Of a stretch of DNA of 64,000 nt, positions 11,546 through 27,019 are shown piece after piece (position 1 is the stretch's first letter; each line of letters starts with the position of its first letter). Under the pieces are notes generated by a model. It did not search any database and was not told the DNA's origin. It worked only from the letters and a program-made list of their open reading frames with translations. The translations under genes and the position numbers were made by a program. The stretch comes from Thermothielavioides terrestris NRRL 8126 (Eukaryota; Ascomycota; Sordariomycetes; Sordariales; Chaetomiaceae), in the NCBI RefSeq assembly GCF_000226115.1, contig NC_016462.1:2232001-2296000 (forward strand). The letters run 5' to 3'.

Positions 11546-14500
11546 ATGAATATCGCACAGCCCGTGGCGTCGGCGCTGGAGAGCGTCGAGTTCACGTTCC
11601 TGTCAGCCGACGAGATCCGCGCCATCTCGGTCAAGCGCATTGAGAACGACCAGACCTTTGACAACCTCAAGAACCCGGTGCCCGGGGGCCTCTACGACCC
11701 CGCCCTTGGGTCGTGGGGCGACACTCTGTAAGACACCGTAAATCCAGAGAGCTAGGACATGTACACTGACTGCGCTCTCTGCAGATGCCGAACATGTAAT
11801 CTGAACCAGGCACAGTGCCCCGGGCATCCGGGGCACATCGAACTCCCAGTGCCCGTGTACCACCCCATCTTCATGGACCAAGCCTACCGTCTCCTCCGTG
11901 CTCAGTGTGTCTACTGCCACCGTTTCCGTCTGCCGCGCCACGAAATCCACCGGTACACTTGCATGCTTCGGCTCTTGCAAGTCGGCCTCCTTCACGAAGC
12001 CCAGATGATCGATGCGTTTTCCCCCAGCGAGCTTGGGGAGCAACTCAAGAGCATGAGGTTAAGCGACGTGCCCTCGGCGGGCGATGACGAGGCAGAGGAG
12101 GAGGGAAACAACGTGCATGAGAGCGCCATCCGTGCCCGGGAGGCGTATGTGCGCCACGTCTTGCAGGAGCACGGGCTGCATGTCAACCTCGGCGACATAC
12201 GAAAAGGCAAACACGAGGGTGCTGCCGAGATGAGGCGAGCCTTGATCAAGGAGTTCCTCGCCCTGATGGTCAAGGACAAGCGGTGCAGAAGCTGCGACGG
12301 CATCTCCCCCGTCTACCGCAAAGACCGCTCGGTCAGGATCTTCGAACGTGACCTGAGCGACAAGGAAAAGGCGGCAATGGCGCAGGCCGGGAGGAAGCGC
12401 AGCGATGCTCTTGCGATCAGTAGGAAGGCCAAGAAGCACGGCGATCTCACTCCCGATGAGGGAATCGCCGACGTGGACTCGTCGTCCGAGGACTCGGCAG
12501 GGGAGCGCGACAGCGAAGGCGAGGGAGAGGAGCTCGACGAGAACGGGGATGTGGTCATGGCAGATGCCCCGGCCAAAGCCAAGCCGAAAAAGTCCAAGTC
12601 CGCAAAACCCGCGCAGCGGTTCCTCAACACCATGGAGGTTCACAAGCGCCTCGAGTTGCTCTTCGAGAAGGAGCAGGAGGTGCTTTCCTTGCTCTATAAC
12701 TCAAAACCCCGGCCCAGGAGCTCTAAACCACTCACCGCCGATATGTTCTTCATTCGGACCCTTCTAGTCCCCCCAAATCGCTATCGTCCAGAGGTGCGGT
12801 TTATTGGTCCTCCAGGAATGCCTTAAAGTCCAACGCTAACTTAGTATGACATAGGGCCGCCAAGGTGATGGCGAGGTCACCGAAGCGCAACAAAACAGCC
12901 TCTACAAGATGATCATCGCTCGTGCTTCGATGGTCACACAGATCACGCGAGAGATCAACAGCCAGACCAAAGAGACGGCTGAGGACGAAGGCAGGAGAAC
13001 GAGAGATATGAGTTCGCTCTATCAGGCCTGGACGGAATTGCAAGACGCTGTCAACTCGCTGGTCGACCGCGACAAGAATCCGATCCAAGGTGCGGCTGGC
13101 AAGCGGAACGAGGAAGGGATCAAACAGAAGCTGGAGAAGAAGGAGGGCCTGTTCCGGAAGAACATGATGGGCAAGCGGGTCAACTTCGCTGCCAGAAGCG
13201 TCATCTCGCCGGATCCAAACATCGAGACTAACGAAATCGGTGTCCCTCCTGTTTTCGCCAGGAAACTCACGTATCCCGAACCAGTGACCAGCCACAACTT
13301 CAAGGATCTTCAGTACGTGACTACAACAGTGTAACCCTTGCGCTCCCTTTTCGCCAGTACTAACCGGGGCCAACCAGACAAGCTGTCATCAACGGCGTTG
13401 GTAGGTTTTGAGCGGTACACCTTTTATACCAGTTTGGCTTCCAGATCATGCTGACCACGGGACCCAGACAAGTGGCCGGGTGCGGCGGCCATTGAAAACG
13501 AGAATGGCCAGATCATCAATCTCAGGACGAAATCCCTGGAGGACCGCGTGGCTCTGGCTAATCAACTTCTTGCTCCCACGGGGAACAACTTCAGCGGCCT
13601 GCGGAACAAGAAGGTGCATCGACATCTGACAAACGGCGATGTAGTCTTGATGAACCGGCAACCAACATTGCACAAGCCCTCCATCATGGGCCACCGAGTT
13701 CGAGTCCTGCCTGGGGAGAAGACCATCCGCATGCACTACGCCAACTGCAACACGTACAATGCCGACTTCGACGGTGACGAGATGAACATGCATTTCCCCC
13801 AGAACGAGATTGCGCGCGCCGAAGCTCTCCAGTTGGCCGATACGGACCATCAATACATCTCCGGGACGGCCGGGAACCCACTGCGCGGTCTGATTCAGGA
13901 TCACTTGTCGGTCTCCGTGGCGCTCTGCAGCAAGGACGTGTTCCTTGACCAGGGCGACTACCACCAACTCGTCTACAGCGCCCTCCGGCCAGAGAGCGGC
14001 CACATCACGGGCGAGAGGATCGAGCTCGTGCCCCCAGCTGTGATCAAGCCGATACCGCGCTGGACAGGCAAGCAGGTCATCACGACGATCCTGAAAAACA
14101 TTAGGCCAGCCGACTGCGGCGACCTGTGGATGAACGGATCCGCCAAGATCAAGAGCCGAAGCTGGGGCGAGGCGTCGGAAGAGGGCGAGGTGATGTTCCG
14201 CGATGGCGAGTTCATCTGCGGCATTCTCGACAAGTCGCAGCTGGGTCCCAGCGACGGGGGGTTCATCCATGCGGTGCACGAGGTCTACGGCCCGTCCGTG
14301 GCGGGGAAGCTCCTCAGCGGCATGGGTCGGCTTCTGACGCGCTACCTGGCCATGGTTGCCTTCACCTGCGGTATGGACGATCTTCGCATGACACCGCAGG
14401 GAGAGAAAGACCGGAAGGAGACCATTAAGGCCGCGTCGCATATCGGTCTCCAGGTGGCGGCCAAGTATGTCTCGCTGGAGGAGCAGAAGCCTACCAGTGA

Positions 14501-17122
14501 CGATCCCGTGCTGCTAGAGCGCCTGGAAGAGGTCCTCAGAGACGACAAGAAGCAGGAGGGCCTGGAGTTGCTCACTAGTCAGGAGTGCGCCAAGCTGTCC
14601 ACCGAGATCACCAGGCTATGCCTGCCTGCTGGCCTCGAGAAGCAGTTTCCCAAGAACCACATGCAGTCCATGACCATCTCGGGTGCCAAGGGTTCTCCCG
14701 TCAACGCCAACCTGATTTCGTGCAACCTCGGCCAGCAGGTCCTGGAAGGCCGCCGCGTCCCCGTCATGGTGAGCGGCAAGACCTTGCCAAGCTTCAAGCC
14801 CTTCGACACCGACGTGAGGGCGGGTGGTTACATTGTTAACCGCTTCTTGACGGGCATTCGCCCGCAGGAGTATTATTTCCATCACATGGCCGGTCGCGAG
14901 GGTCTGATCGATACGGCCGTCAAGACATCTCGGTCCGGCTACCTTCAGCGGTGCTTGATCAAGGGCATGGAGGGCTTGCGAGTCTCATACGACTCCTCGG
15001 TCAGGGACTCGGACGGCACTGTCGTGCAGTTCTTGTTCGGAGAGGACGGCATCGACATTTCGAAACAGAAGTATCTTAACGACTTTGAATTTGTCCTGCG
15101 CAACCTCGACTCGCAATTGCCACAGATCCGGTATCATGAGCCTGGCACTCAAGCTCTGTTTGAGCACAAGGACGAGGTCATCAAGCGGATGAAGAGCGCC
15201 ATCCGGTCAAGAAACAGCCGCAATCCTCTTGACCCGGTAGCATCCGAGCTCGACCCCACCGCCTTTGCCTTTGCGACCTCGGAGAAGTTCTTCAGCAAGC
15301 TGACGGAGTACGTCAAGACAAATAAGGACGGACTGATCAAGGAGAAGAAGGGGCCAGAAAGCCAGAAGGGTCTGATCACCCGCAAGACGGCCGAGAAGAT
15401 CTTCGCGGCCAAGTACTTGCGGTCGCTAGTTGAGCCCGGCGAGGCTGTTGGCATTGTCGCTGGCCAGTCTGTCGGAGAGCCGTCGACGCAGATGACGCTT
15501 AACACATTCCACTTGGCGGGACACTCGGCCAGGAACGTGACGCTCGGTATCCCGCGTCTCCGCGAGATCCTGATGACGGCCAGCGCCAAGATCTCGACGC
15601 CATCCATGACTCTCGTCCTCAACGAGGAACTCTCAGAGCAGGACGGCGAGCGGTTCGCCAAGTCCATCAGCGTGCTCCCGCTTGCGCACGTCACCAAGGA
15701 GGCGGTCGTCCGGGAGCGCGTCGGCCACGGCATCGGGTATGCCCTGGCCAAGTCGTTCGAGATCCGGCTGCGCTTCTTCGAGGCCGAGGAGTACATCAAG
15801 ATGTATGCTATTGACATTGCTGATGTCCTCAACACGGTGGAGAAGAAGTTCATCCCGCTGCTGTGTGCGCTCACGAGGAAGGAGATCAAGAAGAAATTCA
15901 AGGAGCACAGCGCGGCCACGCCCGAGATCGGCGTCAAGGTTGGCGTCGTGGAGACGGCGCCGAGCGGGGGCGAAAGGGAAGATGGTCCCGGCAACCGGGA
16001 CGACGACGATGACGACGACGACGGCGATGATGACGACGCCACGAGCGCGAAACAGCGAGCCAACAGGAGCGAAGCGGTCTCGTACGGCCCGAACGACGAG
16101 GATGACGACGCCGTTCAGCAACAGGTCCAGCGCGAGACAGCCGACGACGAAGAGGGCGAGGAGCGGCTCAACTTCGTCGACGAGGCGTACGGCGGCAGCC
16201 CCGAGCCCGAAGACGGTGTCGGCGTCGGCGACAAGACGGACGAGTTCCGGGCGCGGTCACGCGAGGCGCGCGTGAAGAACAAGAACGAGCACGTGGCGCG
16301 CTTCCGGTGCGACGAGGTGGGCGGCGAGTGGGTTGAGTTCACGCTCGAGTTTGACGCGGGGATCCCCAAGATCCTCATGCTCAGCCTAGTCCAGGAGGCG
16401 GTTAAGAAGTCTCTCATCCAGCAGATCCACCGGCTCGGCACCGCCACGTTCGAGCCTAAGAAGAAGAGGGACGAGGTGACGGGCGAGGAGCGCATAGTCG
16501 AGATGCTGGTGCACACCGAGGGCGCCAACTTGCGGGCCATGCAGCAATACGGCGACTACATCAACCCCAACCGCATCTCGACCAACGACATCGCGCAGGT
16601 GCTCGAGGTGTACGGCGTTGAGGCGTGCCGCAACAACATCGTGCGCGAGCTCAGGGGCGTCTTCAGCTCGCACGGCATCGCCGTCGACCCGCGCCATCTG
16701 AATCTCATTGCCGACTACATGACGAGGTGGGTGCAATTTTTTTTCTCCTTCACGTACAGCTTTGCGAAGGAGCTAGCCATGCTGACGGGCGCGTGCTACA
16801 GAAACGGCGGCTTCACGCCGTTCAACCGGATCGGCCTGACGGGCAACGTAAGCCCTTTCACCAAGATGAGCTACGGTACGCCCCCCACCAAACAGCCCTT
16901 TGTTTGTTTGGTATCTTGCTCGGCAACTTTACTGACAGCTTTTTTTTCCTCGACACAGAAACGACCGTTGGCTTCCTCAAGGATGCCGTCCTCGACGGCG
17001 ACTGGGACACCCTGGCCACGCCGTCCAGCAGGCTGGTGGTCGGCAAGCTGGGCACGGTCGGCACCGGCTCGTTCGACGTGCTGACGAGGGTGCCGACCGA
17101 GCACAAGGTGGTTGCTTTTTAA
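11546..17122 (+). CDS. RPA190: DNA-directed RNA polymerase I largest subunit (A190)
   Basis: Seven exons (11546-11727, 11785-12793, 12855-13312, 13378-13400, 13468-16726, 16802-16875, 16959-17122) give 1722 residues, close to yeast A190 (1664). The protein forms the catalytic core of Pol I, which makes pre-rRNA in the nucleolus. The N-terminal zinc site (CRTCNLNQAQCPGHPGH) spans the first splice junction. The catalytic loop NADFDGDEMN has Asp657, Asp659 and Asp661, which bind the active-site magnesium. The trigger-loop/bridge region follows (GQSVGEPSTQMTLNTFH). A strongly acidic Asp-rich insert near residue 1400 is typical of Pol I largest subunits. Two introns are unusual: the ones flanking the 23-nt exon 4, and the stop-free 75-nt intron 5. 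Weakest junction: the intron-2 donor GTGCGG. Confidence 0.95.
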
Positions 17123-17916
17123 AGTTTGGGGGGTTCTGCCGGAGCCGCGTGGAAGATGATGCGGCTCTGTCAAGGTAGACCGTGTGCATGTAAATCGTTT
17201 GTGGCGGTGTTAGCATTGAGACATGTACGGAATACAGCTGCGGACGGTTCCAGTGAAACAAGGTACTAAACAAGGTACTACTGCAATACTTAATTCGGGT
17301 TTTCCGTCAAGGCAAAATAAGGTATCGTCGATGTTCACTCAAGATGTGGAATGCTCTGCAGGCGTTCTCCTGTTTCACAGCAGGCCGGGGATCGCATCGG
17401 ACTCGCGTTGATCGTCATGCATGCACCCCGCATACTCGCTTCTGTCCATGCCTTGCTTGCTGCAGAGCGGGGTAGCTGCCCCTCGGTCCGGTGCCTCGGC
17501 TCTCTGCGGATACCGAGGACAACAGGGCCCGTTGAGCACCGGCGGCGCTGAAGTCAACGATTTGGCGATTGGCTTTTGTTGAGGTGTTGAGCCCATCCCT
17601 GTCGACGACAGGGCGTGCGAACCGGCTTTCGTGTGCTAGTATAACTATTTCCGTATTTCGACCTCGGTCCATCCCGCCTGGTTTGAGAGAGTTGTTGTTT
17701 CCCAACGAGGCCTGGGAGGAGAGATTCCAAATTTCGAGTCGTAACATAACAACAAAGACTGGAAATCTCCTACCAGTCAACGTCGTTGTGGCAACTTAAA
17801 GACTGGTGGTGTGTCTTGCGTTTACATTAAGCACTGCGCGCCATCGCTCGCGGCGTATGCTGCCATTGTCCCGTGTTGTTCCGAGAACGGCTTGGAGGAC
17901 CGCATCGACGGCCAGG
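17123..17916. other. Intergenic region, no gene seen
   Basis: This separates the RPA190 stop codon from the start of the GST-like gene on the same strand. It should hold the RPA190 3' UTR and the promoter of the next gene. A short direct repeat (CAAGGTACTA, twice at about 17260-17280) was noticed; nothing else stands out. Confidence 0.5.
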
Positions 17917-19085
17917 ATGGCCCGCCCCAAGATCACGCTGTACGTCGACACGGTCAGCCCGTTCGCGTACGAGGCGTACTACATCCTGAGGGTGCGTTTG
18001 CCGGGGAGGAGGTGTGCTGCGGTGGTCCGGTCATGGCTGCTGACTGCTTGACGTTGGGGCAGAACGAGGATGTGTTCAAGGCCTGCGATATCACATATGT
18101 GCCCATCTTTCTCGGCGGGCTGATGCAGAAGGTGAGTCGTCGCTTCGTCGGGAAGGGAGTTTGGGTATCTAAGTGCGTTTGCAGTGTGGGAATATCGCGC
18201 CCATCAAGATCAAGAGTAAGTCTTCTGTCTATCTGTCCCCTACGCTAGCTACCTCTCTCTCTCCATCTCAACCACACCACTCTCCTCTCTCTACCCCCCC
18301 TTCTTCCACCAAGCAACCGTCACTAACCCAACCGCGCGCCCACCTGCACAGACAAAGATAAATGGATGAGCATCGAGCGCCTCCGCTGGGCGCGGCACTT
18401 CGGGATCCCGATGACGACGGCGCTGCCGCCCGACTTCCCCGCCCCAACGCTGCCCATCATGCGCGCGCTCTGCGTCGTCGCCGCCTCCGACCCGGAGCCG
18501 GGCCAGCCGCGCCTGACGCGGGCGCTCGACACCTTCTTCGCGCAGCACTGGGCGCACGGGGCCGCGACGCACAAGCCCGAGGTGCTGCGCGCCACGCTGG
18601 CCGGGCTGTTTGGCGAGGCCGAGGCCGAGAGGAGTTGCGTCCACCCTTTTTTTTTTTTCTTTCCTTTCTCTGTCTGCTTCTTCCCCCCCCCCCCCCCCCT
18701 CTCCTCCTTTTTCCAACCTGCACCCACCGTACCTACCTACGTACCTCCCTTCCCAGATTAGAAGCAACCAACGCTAACAAGCTTGAAACCAAACCGAACA
18801 ACAGTCCTCCAAGAATCGACCACCCCGCAGACCAAACAAGCGCTCGCGGCCAACACCGACCGCGCCTTCGACTCGGGCGCCTTCGGCCTGCCCTGGCTGG
18901 AGTGCACGACGGCGCAGGGCGACAAGACCGAAGGCTTCTGGGGCGTCGACCACCTGGGCCAGGTGGTGCAGTTCCTGGGACTGGACCCGCTGGTGGGCAA
19001 GCGTCGAGGACAAGGCGACGGGGATGGGAACGGGAATCGTGATGGAGAACGGAGCGGGAGTGAAGGATGGAAGGCTCTGCTTTGA
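17917..19085 (+). CDS. Kappa-class glutathione transferase / DsbA-fold oxidoreductase
   Basis: Five exons (17917-17991, 18063-18131, 18185-18215, 18352-18633, 18805-19085) encode 245 residues. The N-terminus KITLYVDTVSPFAYEAYYIL is the first beta strand and the S-P-F active-site motif of the DsbA-like family that contains GST kappa and 2-hydroxychromene-2-carboxylate isomerase. Near residues 205-220, AFGLPWLECTT and the following FWGVDHLGQV match the conserved C-terminal half of the thioredoxin fold. Likely role: glutathione-dependent detoxification, in mitochondria or peroxisomes by analogy. The start ATG at 17917 gives the usual family N-terminus; an in-frame ATG about 60 bp upstream could add a short presequence. 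The donor of intron 4 (GTTGCG) is poor, so that junction is tentative. The last 30 residues are low-complexity and hydrophilic. Confidence 0.85.
18645..18712 (+). repeat. Polypyrimidine/poly-C tract within an intron
   Basis: Intron 4 of the GST-like gene contains a run of T, then mixed T/C, then about 16 consecutive C. It is low-complexity and probably length-variable among strains. Confidence 0.8.
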
Positions 19086-19575
19086 TACCTAGATGTACAT
19101 ACAATGCATGCGAGCTTCATTCACGCCTGGGTTGAGTACTTCGTCCTTCAGCCCGGTCATCCAACCAGTCGATACGCAGGATATCTCCCCTAGTTCCGTC
19201 ATGTCAATCCTTGAGTGCATGGCGCCGGGTGGAGAACAGGGGTGTGGCGTCAGGCCGGTCAGGTCGGCGAGCTTATGTTTTGGTCCTCGCGTCGAGGCGC
19301 GTCACAGCTAAGCCGGGGCAGGAAAACACACACAGAGCAGGTGGCAGGCAGCCTGAATGTCAATGCAATCGCTCGTGATCATGAAATCAGCGTCAATATT
19401 AGCAGCTTTCCCCAGCCGCTATCGTAATGTACAACCCCGGGAGAGAGAAAAAAACCCATCGCAAAAAACGCCGATGTCCCGTGTACCGTGAATGAACCCT
19501 TCATTCAGAGAGCATCCCAATAAGAAAAGTCATGACCGCCCAAACCCCCCAAGCTACCAATGACCGAAAACATGC
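19086..19575. other. Convergent 3' intergenic region
   Basis: Both neighbours end here (the GST-like gene from the left, histone H3 from the right), so it should contain two 3' UTRs. No open frame or repeat of note. Confidence 0.5.
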
Positions 19576-22308
<2,733 letters not shown>

Positions 22309-25300
22309 ACGCCCGTCGGCACGACGTCACGCTTCATGATGACACTTTTCGGCGCGCTTTTTGCACTTTTTCATCCATCGGTTATGGTTGGGCTGCGATG
22401 ACTTTCTCACGGGCAAATGGGTCTTGCTTTTTTTTTCCTGGTTGGGTTCTGTACCATATTGGCGGTCAACAAAGGGGTGTACACGGGTGGACATACCAGA
22501 GCATAATCGATGACCCCTCTTCGGAGGGAGCTTCTTGATCAATTTTTGCCTTGTCACGTGTCTGCTGTGCCTCGACGTGTTGGAACGTGTTGTTTACGTG
22601 GGTAGGTCGCGTGTGGAGCGGTCTCGGCACGTCGGGGAGTGCAAGTGATGGGCTTAACGGCCCTTGGTCCACTGACGCGCCCCAGCATCTGCTCTTGAGG
22701 CCGGCTGATTTTCCGTGTGACTCATGCCCTCGCCACATGTGCGGTGTTGCCCTACCCTTCGCTCTCCGAGCCCGAGTCACGGACACCGCCCCGCAACCCC
22801 GGATTGCGAGGCATCCAGCAGAGTTCGAGGAAGCTGTATCAGCTGGCCAGAAGCAGCTGCAGTTACTGAGTGGAGCATCAATAGCCTCTCTAGTTCTTGC
22901 TAGCATAACGTTCGCGATTAAGCTGTGCTATTTCCAAGCCCCGTTGTAACTCTTATGCCGTATGGCTCTTCGGGTCAGGTGCCCAGGGGTTCGCTAACTC
23001 GCTCAAGCCCTGTGTTCTGCGGATTTCGATCTCGAGATGCTCATTTGCGTGTGGCACCTGATCGAGTCAATCCTACAGCTTCGGTTTCCAGTTGTTGTTG
23101 TATCTCGGAATCGCTCAGCAACCCTGCTTGATCAGTACTGGACCGGTTTGGACCGCATGCACCGTGTGTTGTCTCGCGCTGTTCAGACCCATCAATCTCC
23201 GCGGGAGATTGGCGGTGCCTGCTCAACCCGAGTGTTGCCCTTGGGCACAATCACCCAGCACAGTGTAATCTGATGTAAGACAGGTGTCGCCGTGGCATCT
23301 GCCCTAAGCGAGTATTAGTTGGCCTGTGTTGACTGGCATGACAACACGCCTTGTCCGCGTGAATCAGTCCTGAATGCAGGCTGGACCATGATTCAAGGAA
23401 CCTTGAAGTTTGGATGGCGGCTAAACATACCATATGCCTCTTGAATCGCACCTCGTCGGTTGTCCGATAGACTCCCACATTTCCATAATTATGGCATCAT
23501 TCAGTCGTATTAATAACTGTCCAGGACAACCCCTTGAACCCGGTGACAGCATTCGTGGGTGGGGAAGTCACATTTCTGGTCCTCGCCCTCACGTCCTCTC
23601 TCTTTCCCCCTTTTCAGCTGCGGCTCTTAAAAATCGTCGAGGAGGATGACGAGTATCCAAATTCAATAGCTAGCACAACCCGCAGTGGCAAGACATTGTG
23701 TCTGAAAGCATTTACCGGCTCAATGATTATTCAATTAGGGAAGCCTACGCCATTCAGGAAATCTGCCAGGCTCTCCACAACCGGGCCGCTCTGAGTACAT
23801 GCCGAGACCATCTTAAACATTCAAGTAGGCCATTACTAGCGAATGTCGTTGTCGGCGGGTAGCAGGGTTACCGTCCATCTTGGTGGTTCAGCCTCCTTTT
23901 GTCCAGTGTGGTATGGGTCACCAACATGATTCCGCCGCGTCCAAAAGGGATTGAAGCGCCAGTACCGTGCGGCAACTTTAAGGTTGATTAAGTCCTCGGC
24001 GGAGATAGCACATGGTTTGAGCATGGAATGTGATTTTGTATTATGCCCTATACTGCCAGGTGCTATGACTAGCTAATTCCACCCGGAGTCTCGTACGCGA
24101 CGAACATTGAAGGATAGCCACACATGAGCGCATTTCTAGATCTGCAGCCAGTATCTCATGCACAGCATGTGCGATCACTCGTCTTCCCAAACGGCTTTGC
24201 AGCCAGTAACGAGATCCAGTAATCAACCTGGGTGGCATCACCAACTCAGGTTCCGAGGCGTGCCAGCGTGTCGAGAACAATCAGAGGCCTTGCTCCCAAG
24301 ACAACGATCCTCGCCATCTTCGTGATAGTTGGCGTTTATGCGTGGCACACCACCCCTGTGTGTTTGCCTATCTTCAGGGAATCCCACCCAGCCGTCGAGT
24401 TTTTGATTACTTCCACAACAATGGACTTCGCCTATAATACTGCGCCTACTGCAACCTCTGCTGCGGTAGGTTACCGGGCGGGCACCGACGTGCACTCCCC
24501 CGGTCACCGTAAAAGCGCGCCCAAGTGCCTACCTAGTTACCTTTGAATGCAATGGCAATACGTGAACATGAGAGCGTTACCTGCGGCTATATTCCTGCCT
24601 TGACCCGAAGCGTACCCGTCATGACAGGTCCTCGGGCACCAGGCATTGTTAACGGCGCTAGGCTTGACTTTCGCCCACAAGTGGTTGAGAGATTTTGCTG
24701 TCACGACCCATTTGGCCGGGCGCAAGGGCAGCATTTCGGGTGTCGGATTGTTGACGAGCTCGAGGGAAGTATTAGGCAGCAGGCTGGCTTAAGTCCTCCG
24801 GAGTACTACTACTGCTACTACTACCGGCGGTATGGCCACCGAGGGGGGCCTTTGTTCTAGGAAAATAAAAATTGGGAACAAGACGCACGGAAGGGGCCTT
24901 GTCAACTGCGTCTTGTCCGAGGGTCGAACTACGACTTGTGCTGGTCACGCAGACAGGCGGTTATTCAGATGAACTCAGCCTTGTCCGAAGCCGATTACCC
25001 TCCCTTCTTTCTACGCATCAGACCGGACATCCCTAACACGGGCCGAGGGGTCATATTGGACGAGTACCATTATACCGGCTTGAATGCCAAGCTCGCGCTG
25101 CTACCCTCAATCGACTGTCTCGAGTGCGTGCCTCTCGTCAGATGGCCTATTCGAGTGTCGTTGATTCTGCGCTGGCACACCATACAAGGACCAAGAAAAC
25201 GAAGCTACAACTGCGATTCGTTGCTATGACAATCCCAAGACTATCGTCTCCAAGCCACCGCTGAATACGAAGCCAAGACCGTCGTGGCCGCAGGTCTTGG

Positions 25301-25551
25301 CCACCTTTTCTCACTTAGCCGAGCGGAAGTTATGGCTCCATGGTGACATGATTGGAGTACCACTAACGCAGAACACCTGATGAATGCGACAGCGCAACCG
25401 AGCTGAACTGCAAGCAAACAACCCCCGCAGAAGTGTTCGAGTTGAAAATGGCGCGGCATTCCCCTGGGAAGTGTTGACATCTCAACTCCAACCTCATTCC
25501 GCACGGGACAGAGCTCTGTACGTCCCCCGAAGAAGAACGAAAGAGGTGACC
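22309..25551. other. Gene-poor interval
   Basis: About 3.2 kb. The first few hundred bases are probably the H4 3' region. From about 22900 the base composition becomes noticeably less GC-rich than in the flanking genes. Open frames are short, and the more protein-like ones (24232-24546 and 24936-25229, +) lack an ATG or any splice partner that I could find. A short (CTA)n-like trinucleotide run occurs at about 24804-24822. It may be decayed DNA, but no transposon could be identified. Confidence 0.45.
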
Positions 25552-26190
25552 ATGGCCCTTGGATACTCGTCGTTGGTCCTCGCGGCCATTGCCGCCTTCA
25601 TGTCAGTACACTGCGCGCCTGCTATTCGGCCTCTCGACGGCAGCTGACGGAATAGAACAGCCACCCAGGCATGGGTTCACCAGCCTGCCCCGCGCCATCC
25701 TCGAGCACCCCAACCGCAACACCTTCGACATCGACTTCAACATCGACATCCACACACGCGGGCCCCGAAACGCTGCCCGCGTCTTGCACCTACCGACCGA
25801 CGGCTACATGGTACGCCACAAGCGGCTGCGCCATACCTTGCGCGACCAGCCCCTTCTGCATCGCAGATGGTCAGTGAACCCGATCCCCCCCCCTGATCCT
25901 ACCCGGGGGGCACCCACCCCACGACTCCTTAAGGACCCAGCATCCCTGCCTGCGACTTTGAAGAACCCTGTAGTCACGAAGCCGAGCTGACGCGCCATGG
26001 GATCTGTGCAGACTATGTCGTGCTGCCCTGCGGATGTTCGCGTGCGGCGGTCAGCCCAACGACTGTCACCATCTGCCCGACGAGGTCGCCCTGCTACCAG
26101 TGCACGACCGGCTGGGGCATCGCGACCATCACCGACTCCAATTGCCCGCCCAGCGCGACCCCCACCACCGCACCGACTGCGGCGGCCTAG
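25552..26190 (+). CDS. Small secreted cysteine-rich protein
   Basis: Three exons (25552-25601, 25661-25869, 26012-26190) give 145 residues. It starts MALGYSSLVLAAIAAF, a clear signal peptide. A Ser/Thr/Pro linker follows (STPTATPSTSTSTSTSTHA), then a compact domain with ten cysteines from CTYRPTATWYATSGC to CPPSATP, including CGC, CPTRSPCYQC and a TGWGI motif. A Thr/Ala-rich tail ends the protein. The domain organisation suggests an extracellular or cell-wall protein. It resembles small secreted proteins of unknown function seen in related fungi, but I cannot name a family. The second intron (25870-26011) is well supported because it restores the Cys-rich frame. The first is less sure: donor GTCAGT at 25602 with acceptor at 25660 is preferred over donor 25606 with acceptor 25655. 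Confidence 0.7.
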
Positions 26191-26475
26191 GGGAGGATGA
26201 CTCTTCTCCGTTTTCCCCAGCGTGGGCTTGGTTTTGCCCAGGGCGGACGAGTGGTGAGAGCCAGCTGGACGGATGTCAATCGGGGGTTAGCGCGAGAGGG
26301 CTCAATCACAATCGTCGGTGAACATGTATCTCGAGAACCAGTGCCGAAGCGGCGAGTGAAACACGATGACGGCTGGCTGTGAACCAGCACGGACAGCATT
26401 CCGAAGTGTGAACTCTGTTACGCCACACCATTGTGTTCCGAGACCACGGAGGACCTGTCAGGCTGACCTAGCTGC

Positions 26476-27019
26476 TCATGGCACAATCGAGCCCAAACTC
26501 GCGGTACTGCCGCCGTACCGATAGCCCATTCGCCCCGCCCCCAGTCCTCCCAGCAGAGACTTTTCATCAACGGTTTTGGCGATGTGCGTTGTGGGACAGA
26601 TGTCATCTCCCGGTCCCACTGCGGTCCTGCACATTGGGGCGTTGAAGTTGAGCTCTTGACACTGTCTCTGAGCCCGATTCATTTGCTCCGACGGCAGATT
26701 GAACGCTGGGTACGACTCGGAACTTCTGTGCTTGAGGTGGAGATGAAGGTTGCGGCGATAGCGTCGAGAGACGGCTGGATCTTGGTAGCGACCGCGGGCC
26801 ACGCGGCCTTCGACAATACGTAGCCGACTGAGAAGTAATCCGTCAGGGGGTTCAGAGCAGGGTCTTTGGAACGGCCTAGTTTGATGAGTGAGATGCTGGT
26901 GACTTTCCCCTGGGTGGCCGCGTGCGAGTCGAGAATTCGTCCGACGCTGTCGTCGAACACAAAAAGCTGGACTGGAGTTGTTTGGGAACGGTCACGACAA
27001 GGTAATCGCCCCAAGCCAT
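26476..27019 (-). pseudogene. Possible frameshifted gene, family unknown
   Basis: Reading the minus strand, an ATG at 27019 begins MAWGDYLVVTVPKQ. The frame then becomes poor, while the next frame immediately continues with a protein-like stretch (PVQLFVFDDSVGRILDSH and on to LTDYFSVGYVLSKAAW). One lost base in the AAACAACTCC stretch would explain the shift. After about 26730 a third protein-like stretch appears in the first frame (AFNLPSEQMNRAQRQCQELN) and runs to a TGA near 26476. There are no good splice sites at the change-overs. I see a degenerate coding region rather than an intact gene; a base-call error is an alternative. Function not recognised. Confidence 0.3.
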
